Source: CAUZIZ01 sp965218775 (GTDB lineage: Bacteria; Acidobacteriota; UBA6911; RPQK01; JAJDTT01). From it: DNA of 64,000 bases. Both the position numbers and the translations under genes were made by a program. The notes below the pieces were generated by a model. It searched no databases, was not told the DNA's origin, and saw only the letters and a program-made list of their open reading frames with translations. The first letter of the stretch is position 1. Every line of letters begins with the position of its first letter. Location: the NCBI GenBank assembly GCA_965218775.1, contig CBDCLS010000004.1, positions 930,001-994,000 of the forward strand, read 5' to 3'. This document shows, in pieces, positions 53,675 to 62,136 of the stretch.

Positions 53675-56029
53675 TCATCTTACATACATGAACTCGTTGG
53701 AGCTCATGAGTACTTGCCCATACTGCTGCCAGGGCGAAAGCTCAGCGCTCTTGGCGGATCCCGACAGAAACTGGACCCCCATCCGAGTTTCCTCGTCGCT
53801 TGGAGGGCGGCTGAACAAGAGGCGGTAGGCTCGTTCGATTCGCCCCCTGTCGGTCTCCGCCTCTCGGTGCAGTCTCTCGGCTAGCGCTTTCGCCCGCTCC
53901 ACCATGAAGGAGCTGTTCATCAGAAAGAGAAACTGCTGTGGAACGATGCTTGTGAGACGCTTGGAGACCGTCGCCGTCATCGAAGGGAAATCGAACAGAC
54001 GCAAGAATTCGTCGGACTCGAACTCGTGGCCGATCCGGCTGACCTTGGCGTAAAGCGTGCGCCGCTTACTCTTGCTGATCTCCTCTACCGGTGGGCCACC
54101 CCTTTCTGGTTCCAGCTCCGCAGTCACCTTCAACAGCGAGTCCCGCCACGATTCGACGTCCATTCGCCTGGGGTTCATTCGCCAGAGCAGCTCGTTGTCG
54201 CCGTCGATGGCAAACGCACGACTCTGAAACCGGCTGCTCATCTGGTAGGTGGCCGAGGTCATGATCAGCCGGTGGAGAGACTTGAGTGACCACCCCGATT
54301 CGATGAAGGTTGCTGCCAACCAGTCGAGCATTTCCGGATGAGTCGGTTTCTGGCCGAGTGTCCCAAAGTTGCTGGGTGAGCGCACCAGGGCTTTGCCGAA
54401 GTGGTGCATCCAAACCCGATTGACGATCACACGTGCGGTCAGAGGATTCTCCGGGTTGGCGACGGCCTCGGCCAACTCGAGTCGGCCGCTTCCCTTGGTG
54501 AACGGTGGAGGATCCGCTCCAGTCACAATCCTCAGGAAGCGGCGAGGGGCCACGTCTCCTGGCTCTCTGAGGTTGCCGCGAAGCGCGACCGGCATGTCCT
54601 CGCTACCGGTGTCAGCCAGGACATGAGCAAAGTCGTACTTTGGCGGGGACGCCTTTTTCAACTCCTTGACCTGCTCCTCCCACCGTTTGTGCTGCTGTTC
54701 CTCCTGGTCGGTCAGCTCGCGCCCTTCGTCCCTGGCCCCCTTCCTGAGGTCGCTTCTCTTCTGCTCGATGTCCTTGATCTTCTGCTGGTGATCCTGGTAG
54801 ACCTTGACCACGTCCTCGGGTGCCAGCGGCAGCTCACTCGCCTCCGTATTGTTGAAAATGCCGGCCAGTGAATAGTAGTCCCGCTGTGGAATCGGATCGA
54901 ACTTATGATCATGGCAGCGGGCACAGGAAACCGTGATGGCCATCAACCCGCGGGTTAGAGTGTCTATCCGGTCGTCAAGGGTCTCTCCCTTTGCCTGGGC
55001 AACGCTATCCGGGTCGCCCCCGTCCGACCGGTAGTTGGGCCCCAGTGCGAAGAAACCGGTTGCGAATGCATCTCGTCCCCCACCGATCAGGTCACCGCTG
55101 ATCTGTAGCTTGATAAACCGGTCGTACGGCAAGTCACGGTTCAAGGCTTCTACGACCCAATCCCGATATCGCCACGCCTGCGAGAGCTCCTGGTTGCGGC
55201 GGTCGAGGAATCCTCCATATCCGTCGCTGTAACGGGCAACATCGAGCCAATACCTTCCCCAACGCTCACCATAATGAGGGGAACCCAACAATTGTCCGAC
55301 AACTCGCTCAATCGCGTCCTGCCTATTCCGCTGGACGTCCTGGAGGAATTCATCAACCTGCTGAGGGGACGGCGGAAAACCAACCAGATCGAGGTAGGCA
55401 CGACGGACGATAACATTCGGCTCAGCCAAGCGGACAGGCTGGACACCAGCCGCGGCGAGCCTTGCGAGGACAAACCGGTCAATCCCATTGAAAATCCGGG
55501 ATGCGCCGGGGAGATCTGTTGGAACCGGCTTCTGGATCGGGAGCCAAGCCCAATGCCCCCTCTGCAAAGCCGCCCAGTCGTAGCCTTTTTCTTTGGCCTG
55601 CGAGTCTGAAGCCACTCGCTTCTCGGGCCAGGGAGCCCCAATTTCGACCCACTTTACCAGGTCGGCGATCTCGCGCTCTTCGAGCCTGCCTCCGGGAGGC
55701 ATCTTGAGTGACTGCCAGCGCACCGCTTCGACCAGAAGACTCTCTTCCGGCTTCTCGGGCACCAGGGCCGGCCCCCGGGAGCCCCCCTGCAGCAGACCTG
55801 CCAGACTGTCGAGCCTTAGTTCACCCTGTGGGGTCTTGGTTTCAGCGCTGTGGCACTCGAAGCAGCGCTCGGCAAGCAGCGGCCTCACTCGTCGCTCAAA
55901 GAACTCAATCTTGCTGCTCAGCCCGGTTTCTGAGGCCAGAGACAGACCTTCGGGAACCGAGGCCACACCCACGACACAGAGGGCTACAAAAGCCCGCCCC
56001 AAGGAACTCTTCCAACGACGCAAATACAT
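53675..56029 (-). CDS. Planctomycete cytochrome C / DUF1549 / DUF1553 protein
   Basis: 784 residues. A signal segment is followed by a cytochrome domain (FERRVRPLLAERCFECHSAE with the heme site near residue 57, and LKMPPGGRLEEREIADLVKW), DUF1549 (IDRFVLARLAAAGVQPVRL, YLDLVGFPPSPQQVDEFL, HYGERWGRYWLDVARYSDG), a charged coiled coil near 420-470 and DUF1553 (ARVIVNRVWMHHFGKALVRS, MDVESWRDSLLKVTAELEP). It is the partner of the DUF1501 gene downstream. The overall function of these pairs is unknown, though they are probably surface redox or hydrolytic complexes. Confidence 0.94.
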   Translation of the reverse strand: MYLRRWKSSLGRAFVALCVVGVASVPEGLSLASETGLSSKIEFFERRVRPLLAERCFECHSAETKTPQGELRLDSLAGLLQGGSRGPALVPEKPEESLLVEAVRWQSLKMPPGGRLEEREIADLVKWVEIGAPWPEKRVASDSQAKEKGYDWAALQRGHWAWLPIQKPVPTDLPGASRIFNGIDRFVLARLAAAGVQPVRLAEPNVIVRRAYLDLVGFPPSPQQVDEFLQDVQRNRQDAIERVVGQLLGSPHYGERWGRYWLDVARYSDGYGGFLDRRNQELSQAWRYRDWVVEALNRDLPYDRFIKLQISGDLIGGGRDAFATGFFALGPNYRSDGGDPDSVAQAKGETLDDRIDTLTRGLMAITVSCARCHDHKFDPIPQRDYYSLAGIFNNTEASELPLAPEDVVKVYQDHQQKIKDIEQKRSDLRKGARDEGRELTDQEEQQHKRWEEQVKELKKASPPKYDFAHVLADTGSEDMPVALRGNLREPGDVAPRRFLRIVTGADPPPFTKGSGRLELAEAVANPENPLTARVIVNRVWMHHFGKALVRSPSNFGTLGQKPTHPEMLDWLAATFIESGWSLKSLHRLIMTSATYQMSSRFQSRAFAIDGDNELLWRMNPRRMDVESWRDSLLKVTAELEPERGGPPVEEISKSKRRTLYAKVSRIGHEFESDEFLRLFDFPSMTATVSKRLTSIVPQQFLFLMNSSFMVERAKALAERLHREAETDRGRIERAYRLLFSRPPSDEETRMGVQFLSGSAKSAELSPWQQYGQVLMSSNEFMYVR

Positions 56030-56227
56030 TTCCAGCCAGCCCGCGAGAATAACCGCTCTCTGAGCAGTCGCAGATCGTCAGCAAAGGGCCTCGGAGAATC
56101 CAGTTATCGAAAGGATACTCTCTTCGGTCCCTGACGGACGACCCATACAGATCGTGCTACCGAGAGTCCATCCTCAAGATAGTGAAGCTTGCGGGAGCCG
56201 CCTGTCAATGGTCCGGCGTAGGGATAC

Positions 56228-56505
56228 CTAAGTGCTCCCTTCCATAAATACGATGATGTATGTGGCGAGCGCGACGGGTCGAGTTCGCGAAGCGACGACG
56301 AACTCGATGCTTTGTATCTTGGAGGAGGAGCGACAAAGAAATCGGCGCGTCCCGTCGCCACCCGTAGGGCAGATGGGGGTTGCGGACGATCTCGGCGTTG
56401 GTCGTCGTCGAAGATGGCCAAGCATCGTCTTCCTCCTCCTGCCTTGATCTCGCCTCGCAAGCCCCATCTGCATACATCATCGTATTTATGGAAGGGAGCA
56501 CTTAG
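56228..56505. repeat. 278-bp element with 35-bp perfect inverted ends
   Basis: The left arm, 56228-56262, begins CTAAGTGCTCCCTTCC, and the right arm, 56471-56505, is its exact reverse complement. The inside has no gene but shares a core (56371-56462, reversed) with the element at 19129-19400. No target duplication beyond the palindromic ends is visible. One end-like fragment of this family also occurs at 8691-8712. Confidence 0.88.
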
Positions 56506-56653
56506 CACCCCGTCAGACTCGAGTGTTCAGGGGCAGAGGCGTTGTTTGCCCAACGTCGGACTGCTAGACTCTTATCCAGACCGGGCTCCAATCAGGGTCT
56601 CTCATGGGAATTGCCCCTCATAAACGTGTCTCCTTTGGCACCTGAGCCTAGAC

Positions 56654-57850
56654 ATGATTAGTCGACGTCAAGCCATCAGGGCCTTCGCTCAACTGCTGCT
56701 TTCTTCCCCGTTGGTGGCGGGACAAAAGCAGGCCGCTGAGACTGCGGGGGGCGCCCAAAATAGTGAAGAACAGCTTCACGATCTCATCAATGTGTTCGAC
56801 TTTGCCAAGCTGGCCCAGTCCAAGCTAGACCCTGTGGCCTGGGACTATATGGCCGAAGGATCGCAGGACGAAATATCCCTACGCGACAATCGGAAGGCAT
56901 TCGAGCGCATCATCATCAGGCCGAAGATTCTTACGGACGTCCACAAGATTGACCTCTCCACCAACCTTCTGGGCCAGAAGCTCGACTACCCGATTTTCGT
57001 CTGCCCGGCCGGTGGTAAGAACTGTTTCTTCACCAATGGCGAAGAGCAGGTCGCAAAGGGAGCCGCCCATTCCAAAGCCCTGATGATCACCAATGGTGGA
57101 ATCGACGACTACTTGACCTCGGGCCGCGGACCGTCCAACTGGTGGCAGGTCACCACCGGGGGGCAGTTTCGTACCCGGAACACCATGCTCAACTTCGTGG
57201 AGAAGTTGGAAGACATGGGGGCGGCAGGCATCTGCTTCACAGTGGACAATATGCACGTTTCCCATCGGGAGAGGAGCATTCGCAACCGTCTGGTGCGGCG
57301 CTGGTGCGAAACCGGGGTCCCGCGGGATGCCGAGGGCAACCTGATCTACAAGAAGGAGGACCGACCCTGGCGGACGGGTCGCTATCCCGAGCGCCCCTTC
57401 CCCACCCCCACCTGGGAGACTGTACGTCAATTGCGGGACATGACCGATCTGTCAATCGTGATCAAGGGCGTTCTCACCGCTGAGGACACTGAGAAGTGTG
57501 TAGAGTACGGCATGTCGGCCGTCGTGGTATCCAACCACGGGGCTCGGCAGCAGGACCACCTGGGGGGCACGATCGAGGCTCTACCCGAGTGTGTCCGAGC
57601 GGCAAAGGGCAGGATTCCGGTTCTGGTGGACGGCGGCTTCCGGCGGGGAACGGATGTGTTGAAGGCATTAGCCCTGGGCGCTACCGCCGTGGGAGTGGCG
57701 CGCCCCTACCTTTGGGGCCTGACCTGTTTCGGACAGGAAGGGGTTTCCCGAGTGCTGGAGCTGCTGCGGGTGGAACTGGCACTGGATATGGGCATGGCCG
57801 GAGTTGCCAGGATTTCTGACATCGATGGGACACTGACTCGGATCCGCTAG
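56654..57850 (+). CDS. Exported FMN-dependent alpha-hydroxyacid oxidase/dehydrogenase
   Basis: 398 residues. The N-terminus (ISRRQAIRAFAQLLLSSPLV) looks like a Tat signal, unusual for this mostly cytoplasmic or membrane-facing family. The TIM barrel shows DYMAEGSQDEISLRDN near residue 65, PIFVCPAGGKNCFF near 115, the flavin lysine in LSIVIKGVLTAEDTE near 272, and the catalytic HGARQQD in VVVSNHGARQQDHLGG near 295. It oxidises an L-2-hydroxyacid to the 2-oxo acid. The propeller gene starts five bases after its stop and a tetraheme cytochrome follows, so electrons may leave through that protein. Confidence 0.9.
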   Translation: MISRRQAIRAFAQLLLSSPLVAGQKQAAETAGGAQNSEEQLHDLINVFDFAKLAQSKLDPVAWDYMAEGSQDEISLRDNRKAFERIIIRPKILTDVHKIDLSTNLLGQKLDYPIFVCPAGGKNCFFTNGEEQVAKGAAHSKALMITNGGIDDYLTSGRGPSNWWQVTTGGQFRTRNTMLNFVEKLEDMGAAGICFTVDNMHVSHRERSIRNRLVRRWCETGVPRDAEGNLIYKKEDRPWRTGRYPERPFPTPTWETVRQLRDMTDLSIVIKGVLTAEDTEKCVEYGMSAVVVSNHGARQQDHLGGTIEALPECVRAAKGRIPVLVDGGFRRGTDVLKALALGATAVGVARPYLWGLTCFGQEGVSRVLELLRVELALDMGMAGVARISDIDGTLTRIR

Positions 57851-57855
57851 AACTC

Positions 57856-58623
57856 ATGTTGAATCGCAGGGAGCTGTTGGAACTGCTGCTGGCCGGTGCG
57901 CTGACCCCCAAGGATTACCTCGTTCGGAGGCCCCGAGTAGAAGCACTATGGAAATCCCCGGATTCGTACCCCAATGCCCTCGAGGCAACGGACGCTGGCT
58001 TATGGGTCGGGGAACAGCTCACCAACATCGCCTACCTGCTCGATTGGGAAAAGGGCAAGGTACTTCGGAGAGTCCCGACCGAGTCCACCAACACCAGCGG
58101 AATGGCCTATGGGAATGGCTTCCTCTGGATGGCTGCCAACGGCCCTGCCCTGAGGCGCGAACCACGGCCTTCCGACTCCAAAACCGGAATGGTACTCAAG
58201 GTTGATCCAGGCACGGGCAAGACGCTTGCCCGCTACCCCATCCCGGGAGGAGGAGGGGTCCACGGTCTCACCTGGGCTGAAAACTCCCTCTGGATCACGA
58301 CGCTGAGACGAAAAAGCCTGACCCGGGTCGATGCCGGTTTCAAGGAACTCCACAGCATTCCAGTGACCCTGGGACGAGCCCACGGGCTAGCCTGGGACCG
58401 GGATACGATCTGGTGCATGTTCTCCAATGATCGTGTGATTCATAGACTGGATGCCAGTGACGGCCGCATTCTCGAAGCCATCCAGCTGGGTTCATCTGAT
58501 CCGGATCCCCACGGCATGACTCTCCACAAAGGTACGTTCTATTACACCGACGCAGGTATCGCACCCGGAGGTGGAGACAATGGGAGTCGCAACGCGGGAT
58601 ACATCTGCCGACTCCATTTATGA
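57856..58623 (+). CDS. Beta-propeller protein (SMP-30/YVTN-like)
   Basis: 255 residues. After a short N-terminus with little sign of a signal peptide come repeated blades: ALEATDAGLWVGEQLTNIAY, GMAYGNGFLWMAANGPALR, GLTWAENSLWITTLRRKSL, GLAWDRDTIWCMFSNDRVIH and GMTLHKGTFYYTDAGI. The pattern is like SMP-30, glutamine cyclotransferase or YVTN propellers without the catalytic residues of any one of them. It shares an ATGA overlap with the next gene, so it is translationally coupled within the operon. Confidence 0.82.
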   Translation: MLNRRELLELLLAGALTPKDYLVRRPRVEALWKSPDSYPNALEATDAGLWVGEQLTNIAYLLDWEKGKVLRRVPTESTNTSGMAYGNGFLWMAANGPALRREPRPSDSKTGMVLKVDPGTGKTLARYPIPGGGGVHGLTWAENSLWITTLRRKSLTRVDAGFKELHSIPVTLGRAHGLAWDRDTIWCMFSNDRVIHRLDASDGRILEAIQLGSSDPDPHGMTLHKGTFYYTDAGIAPGGGDNGSRNAGYICRLHL

Positions 58624-59174
58624 AGAGCCCACTCTGGGTACTGACGCTGACCCTGCTGTCATCGACCTCCGGGGACGAGGAAGGCAGGATCCTGCGTCCT
58701 CAAGACGGCTCGGCGCTCGCCTCGGAAGAGATCAGCATCGTGGCGACCGGTACGGGGGCGAGGCTGGAGCTGGACGGTCAGCAGATCCCTGCCCAGGAGC
58801 CTTTCCCCAACGTCTTCCACGCCAAGCTGAAACCCTCTCCGGGAGAACACCGGTTGGCATTGATCTGGGAGGGGGGACGGCGTGAGATCCGATTCTTCAT
58901 GGGAGAAAACGCGCCTGCGACCTTCCGTCCCTTTAAGCAGCATCCTCCCGTGGCCACGGAATGCACCCAGTGTCACAGTCTGAGCCGGCGTGGGCGATTT
59001 CGCTTCAAGGGAGGGTGCTTCGACTGTCATGACAAGGAAACGTTCGTCGGACCCCACGAACACGCTCCCCACATCTTGGAAGACTGCGGAAGCTGCCACA
59101 ACGCCCACGGATCGACCTCAGCCTCCCACTTGCTTTTGCCGCGGCAGCAGGCCTGTCGACTCTGCCACAACTGA
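58620..59174 (+). CDS. Tetraheme c-type cytochrome, doubled-CXXCH type
   Basis: 184 residues. A signal peptide (SPLWVLTLTLLSSTSG) is followed by a beta-rich domain (residues about 22-100) and a C-terminal heme region with four CxxCH sites: CTQCH, CFDCH, CGSCH and CRLCH, at about residues 118-183. The spacing suits cytochromes of the doubled-CXXCH family. It acts in the periplasm as an electron carrier. Position between an FMN oxidase and a PhyH gene suggests it accepts electrons from the oxidase; this is inference. Confidence 0.9.
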   Translation: MKSPLWVLTLTLLSSTSGDEEGRILRPQDGSALASEEISIVATGTGARLELDGQQIPAQEPFPNVFHAKLKPSPGEHRLALIWEGGRREIRFFMGENAPATFRPFKQHPPVATECTQCHSLSRRGRFRFKGGCFDCHDKETFVGPHEHAPHILEDCGSCHNAHGSTSASHLLLPRQQACRLCHN

Positions 59175-59187
59175 TTAGGAGCGCTAC

Positions 59188-60042
59188 ATGGCCGCAGAAA
59201 ACCGAATCCCGGACAACCTGGTGACAACCGACTGGGCCTCGCTCAACACTGCCCAGCGAATCAAACATCTCGAGATTGAAGGGTACGTCCTGGTTCCGGA
59301 TCTACTGTCTCGGGATCAGATAAAGATCATCAAGAAAGAGCTCGATCGACTTCCCACGACCCCAACCGACTACAGCGAGAACCAGCGAGGATACTCCCAC
59401 GTCCAGTGGACCGAATCCCCGAATGCGATTGACGTGATTGCCCTTCCAGCGATGGTGGACTTCCTGTCCGCGCTGTTCGGAGACGAAATCCTTTGTACTT
59501 CCTGCGTCTTCGCCGTTTCCAGGCCGGGGCATCCCGGCATCGCCATCCATACCGATTCCCAGCCCTACGGATCGGCGATATTGGGCTTGCAGGCGAGTGC
59601 CCCCAAGCTGCTGCGCGTCCTTTATTACCTCGACGACCTCACCCCTGAGCGATCGCCCCTGAAGATGATTCCGCACTCCCATTTGTCACTACATGCGGAC
59701 GCCAACCCCTACAACCGATTCCTCAGTCACCCCGAAGAAGTGATGGTGACCTGTAAAGCAGGGGCAGCGGCCATCATCAACCAGCAGGTCTTTCACGGCA
59801 ACTACCCCAATCGCAGTCAGCAGGACCGACGCATGCTGGCCGTGGCATATCGGCCGGCCTGGGCGGGTCCGGTCTATGAAGTACCGGATTGGGATCAAGA
59901 GAAGGTAGCCGCTCTACCTGATCACATCAGGCTCTTCTTCAAGAGCCTCAATACGCGGAAGGTCGACTTCAACGTAGGGAATCGACCTCCGGATATGGCG
60001 GAGGAGGCGCCGGGGATCAATCCCAGCCGCTGGGACGTATGA
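59188..60042 (+). CDS. Phytanoyl-CoA dioxygenase (PhyH) family protein
   Basis: 284 residues. The Fe(II) pair HxD is in GIAIHTDSQPYGSAI near residue 118 and the distal histidine in QQVFHGNYPNRSQQDRR near 204, followed by the arginine. It is clearly related along its length to the protein at 9794-10666, including RIKHLEIEGYVLVPDLLS near the start and MAEEAPGINPSRW at the end. AGGAGC precedes the ATG. It is the last gene of the operon that starts at 56654. Confidence 0.92.
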   Translation: MAAENRIPDNLVTTDWASLNTAQRIKHLEIEGYVLVPDLLSRDQIKIIKKELDRLPTTPTDYSENQRGYSHVQWTESPNAIDVIALPAMVDFLSALFGDEILCTSCVFAVSRPGHPGIAIHTDSQPYGSAILGLQASAPKLLRVLYYLDDLTPERSPLKMIPHSHLSLHADANPYNRFLSHPEEVMVTCKAGAAAIINQQVFHGNYPNRSQQDRRMLAVAYRPAWAGPVYEVPDWDQEKVAALPDHIRLFFKSLNTRKVDFNVGNRPPDMAEEAPGINPSRWDV

Positions 60043-60318
60043 ATAGGAGCGAGTTGTTTGGCTGGTGTGCTTTGGGATAGGTAATCGCGTGTCTTATGAC
60101 TGCCTTTAGATCTTGGATGGCAACGCGTCGGCGGTTTGATTGATTTGCTAGACCTCTGCCCGGCAGCGGACTACTCCGGATTCTTTCCGAGATCGGCTTT
60201 CTCGCCATGGCGCACCAGGAAAACCAGCAGAGGGTCATTTGTCGACGCGGAAGGATTGGGTGTTGATGAACAGAGGATCGGCGTGATCGTTAAGAGTAAG
60301 GTGGCAACCGCGGACGCC
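60043..60318. other. Intergenic, nothing recognised
   Basis: A gap between convergent genes. No repeat seen elsewhere in the window, no terminator with a U tract and no coding region could be identified. Confidence 0.4.
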
Positions 60319-60906
60319 CTATTCTTTGAGAACCATATCGATACACATTACAGCTGCAAGGATTAGCTGACGGGCTACATTGTCACGGGGCACAGATTCA
60401 GCAATCTCAAGGACATAGTTGTCTGCACTGGTAAAAAGTTCCTTGCCAATCCCTGCCCATTTCTTCGTCACATGAGCCAATTCAGTCCCATCTGCCATGA
60501 ACCGGAAATCCCACCCGGTCCACTTGCCTTTGAGTTGGCAAACAGGTCTCTCGCCTGTATCAAAGACACTAAAAGCACCACCTATCGAAAAAAACTTCTG
60601 CTTGAACCCGCCTATACGTTGATCATTTTCGTCAAGAACGTTCACTTCAGACAGAAAAACGGAGATTCCTCTCGTAATACGAACGAGCTGATGCCCCTCA
60701 GGAGTTCTGATCTGGATATCAAAAGGTGTCATCCTTTTGAAGTCCGTGAACCTGAGAATCTTGGTGAAAATCCCCAATCGTTCTTCACGACACTCCATGG
60801 TAATGTGGCCCGTTTGCGGATCATAAATGTCGTAATTATTAGCTGCCTTGAACATTCCAACATGCTCTTTGACAAGGAACGTATTCCTATTCAATAAGTC
60901 GTGCAC
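60319..60906 (-). CDS. LURP-one/scramblase-like protein
   Basis: 195 residues from a GTG at 60906, chosen because AAAGGG lies just upstream and the family starts here. The Tubby-like beta-barrel pattern is visible: NTFLVKEHVGMFKAANNYDI, FTDFKRMTPFDIQIRTPEGH, ISVFLSEVNVLDENDQRIGG, FSIGGAFSVFDTGERPVC and NYVLEIAESVPRDN, with a C-terminal hydrophobic helix. Members may bind phospholipid or phosphoinositide; the bacterial role is unknown. AT content is higher than in the neighbours, which could mean transfer. Confidence 0.82.
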   Translation of the reverse strand: MHDLLNRNTFLVKEHVGMFKAANNYDIYDPQTGHITMECREERLGIFTKILRFTDFKRMTPFDIQIRTPEGHQLVRITRGISVFLSEVNVLDENDQRIGGFKQKFFSIGGAFSVFDTGERPVCQLKGKWTGWDFRFMADGTELAHVTKKWAGIGKELFTSADNYVLEIAESVPRDNVARQLILAAVMCIDMVLKE

Positions 60907-60994
60907 TCTGTCACCCTTTCTTCCGCTTCTTCCCAACGGAGAGGATTTATTGCGAATCGGGACCTTGGAGCTTCGGACTTGGCTCCCTTGGAGC

Positions 60995-61951
60995 CTACCA
61001 TGGCATGGATCGCTTGCTGTAGCGGCGTCCCTTCTCCGCGGCCTCCTGATTCCCCGAGCCGATCATGACCCCCTCGTCAATCATTCGTTCGACCGTGGCC
61101 GGGGTCACTCCGTTCAGGAAGGGGATCTTGACGGCTTTGCAGGCGGAGAAGACGCGCTCACGAACCTCCTTCATGACCTTTGTGTAGTCGTCGCCCTTTC
61201 GACCCGGAAGCCCCCAGGACATGCCCATGTCGCTCGGACCCCACTCGGCGAAACCTATGCCCGGAACCCTCACGCTCGACTCGGCATTCTGGAGCGCGTG
61301 GCGATCTTCGATCTTTAAGCCCAGAAGAATCTCACCCTCGGGATTCAACGGCCAGGGATCGGCGACCTGCAGGTACTTGTCGGTGTCGATCCCCCAGATC
61401 TGGCTGGCAAAACCTTGTCCACCGCTGCCTCTCAAACCTTCCCTGAGGCCGTTTCCCACACGGTCTTTGTGGAAGGGGTATCGAGCCGCTTCTACGAATA
61501 CTCGGACCGCGTCCGGGGTACGGGCGTGGCAGAGCAAGATGCCATGAGCCCCGGCCGCCAGGACCTGCTGCACCATCCAATAGTTGGCTTTCATCGTAGC
61601 TTCGTCGATTCCACCTACCGGCAGCGTGCAGATGACCGCTGGAGTTCGATGTCCACTACGGGTGGGGCCCCCATCTACCAGACCCTGCATGAATCTCCGG
61701 AGGAGAGTCACATCGTAGGCTCCGTGCTCCATCTCGTAATTGATGTAATCGGCCCAGGTCTGCGCCATCCGCTTGCCTTCCTCGTAGCCGCCGTGGGCAC
61801 CCGTGTAGTAGATCGGCTGCCCTTGCTCCAGGAGCTCGATCGCCTTGTTGACTCTTTTCGCCTGGGCGGATCCACCAGAGGGATTGACAGTCGAAAGGCC
61901 AGCGGCGTAGGTTGAAACAATCAGAACCAATAGCAGTGTCGGCTTTTTCAT
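60995..61951 (-). CDS. HpcH/HpaI aldolase-like protein with signal peptide
   Basis: 318 residues; the start at 61951 is set by AGGAAG just upstream. A clear signal peptide (TLLLVLIVSTYAAGLSTV) precedes the barrel, which shows QPIYYTGAHGGYEEGKRMAQ, ICTLPVGGIDEATMKANYW, GAHGILLCHARTPDAVRVFV, LGLKIEDRHALQNAE and GIGFAEWGPSDMGMSWG. The family is normally cytoplasmic, so export is unusual. It is divergent from the signal-bearing 2-hydroxyacid dehydrogenase; both may act on the same exported pathway. Confidence 0.82.
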   Translation of the reverse strand: MKKPTLLLVLIVSTYAAGLSTVNPSGGSAQAKRVNKAIELLEQGQPIYYTGAHGGYEEGKRMAQTWADYINYEMEHGAYDVTLLRRFMQGLVDGGPTRSGHRTPAVICTLPVGGIDEATMKANYWMVQQVLAAGAHGILLCHARTPDAVRVFVEAARYPFHKDRVGNGLREGLRGSGGQGFASQIWGIDTDKYLQVADPWPLNPEGEILLGLKIEDRHALQNAESSVRVPGIGFAEWGPSDMGMSWGLPGRKGDDYTKVMKEVRERVFSACKAVKIPFLNGVTPATVERMIDEGVMIGSGNQEAAEKGRRYSKRSMPW

Positions 61952-62136
61952 GGCTTCCTGCCTCGAGTAGTCTGAGGACAATTTCGTTGAAGGGAACATC
62001 GGAGACGAGTTCTCACGTCCCAGCAAGCTTACATCGAACGGGAGGAACCTTGAAGCATAGACAGCAAGATTGCCTGGATCGACCGTCCCTGCAGCTTGGG
62101 GTTGGATCCCCTACAAACTTAGCGAAGGAGAAAATC

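Noticed and set aside
56204..56623. Several 80-130-codon open frames on both strands around the 56-kb element
   Set aside because: They are mirror readings of the inverted repeat and GC-rich core, not genes.
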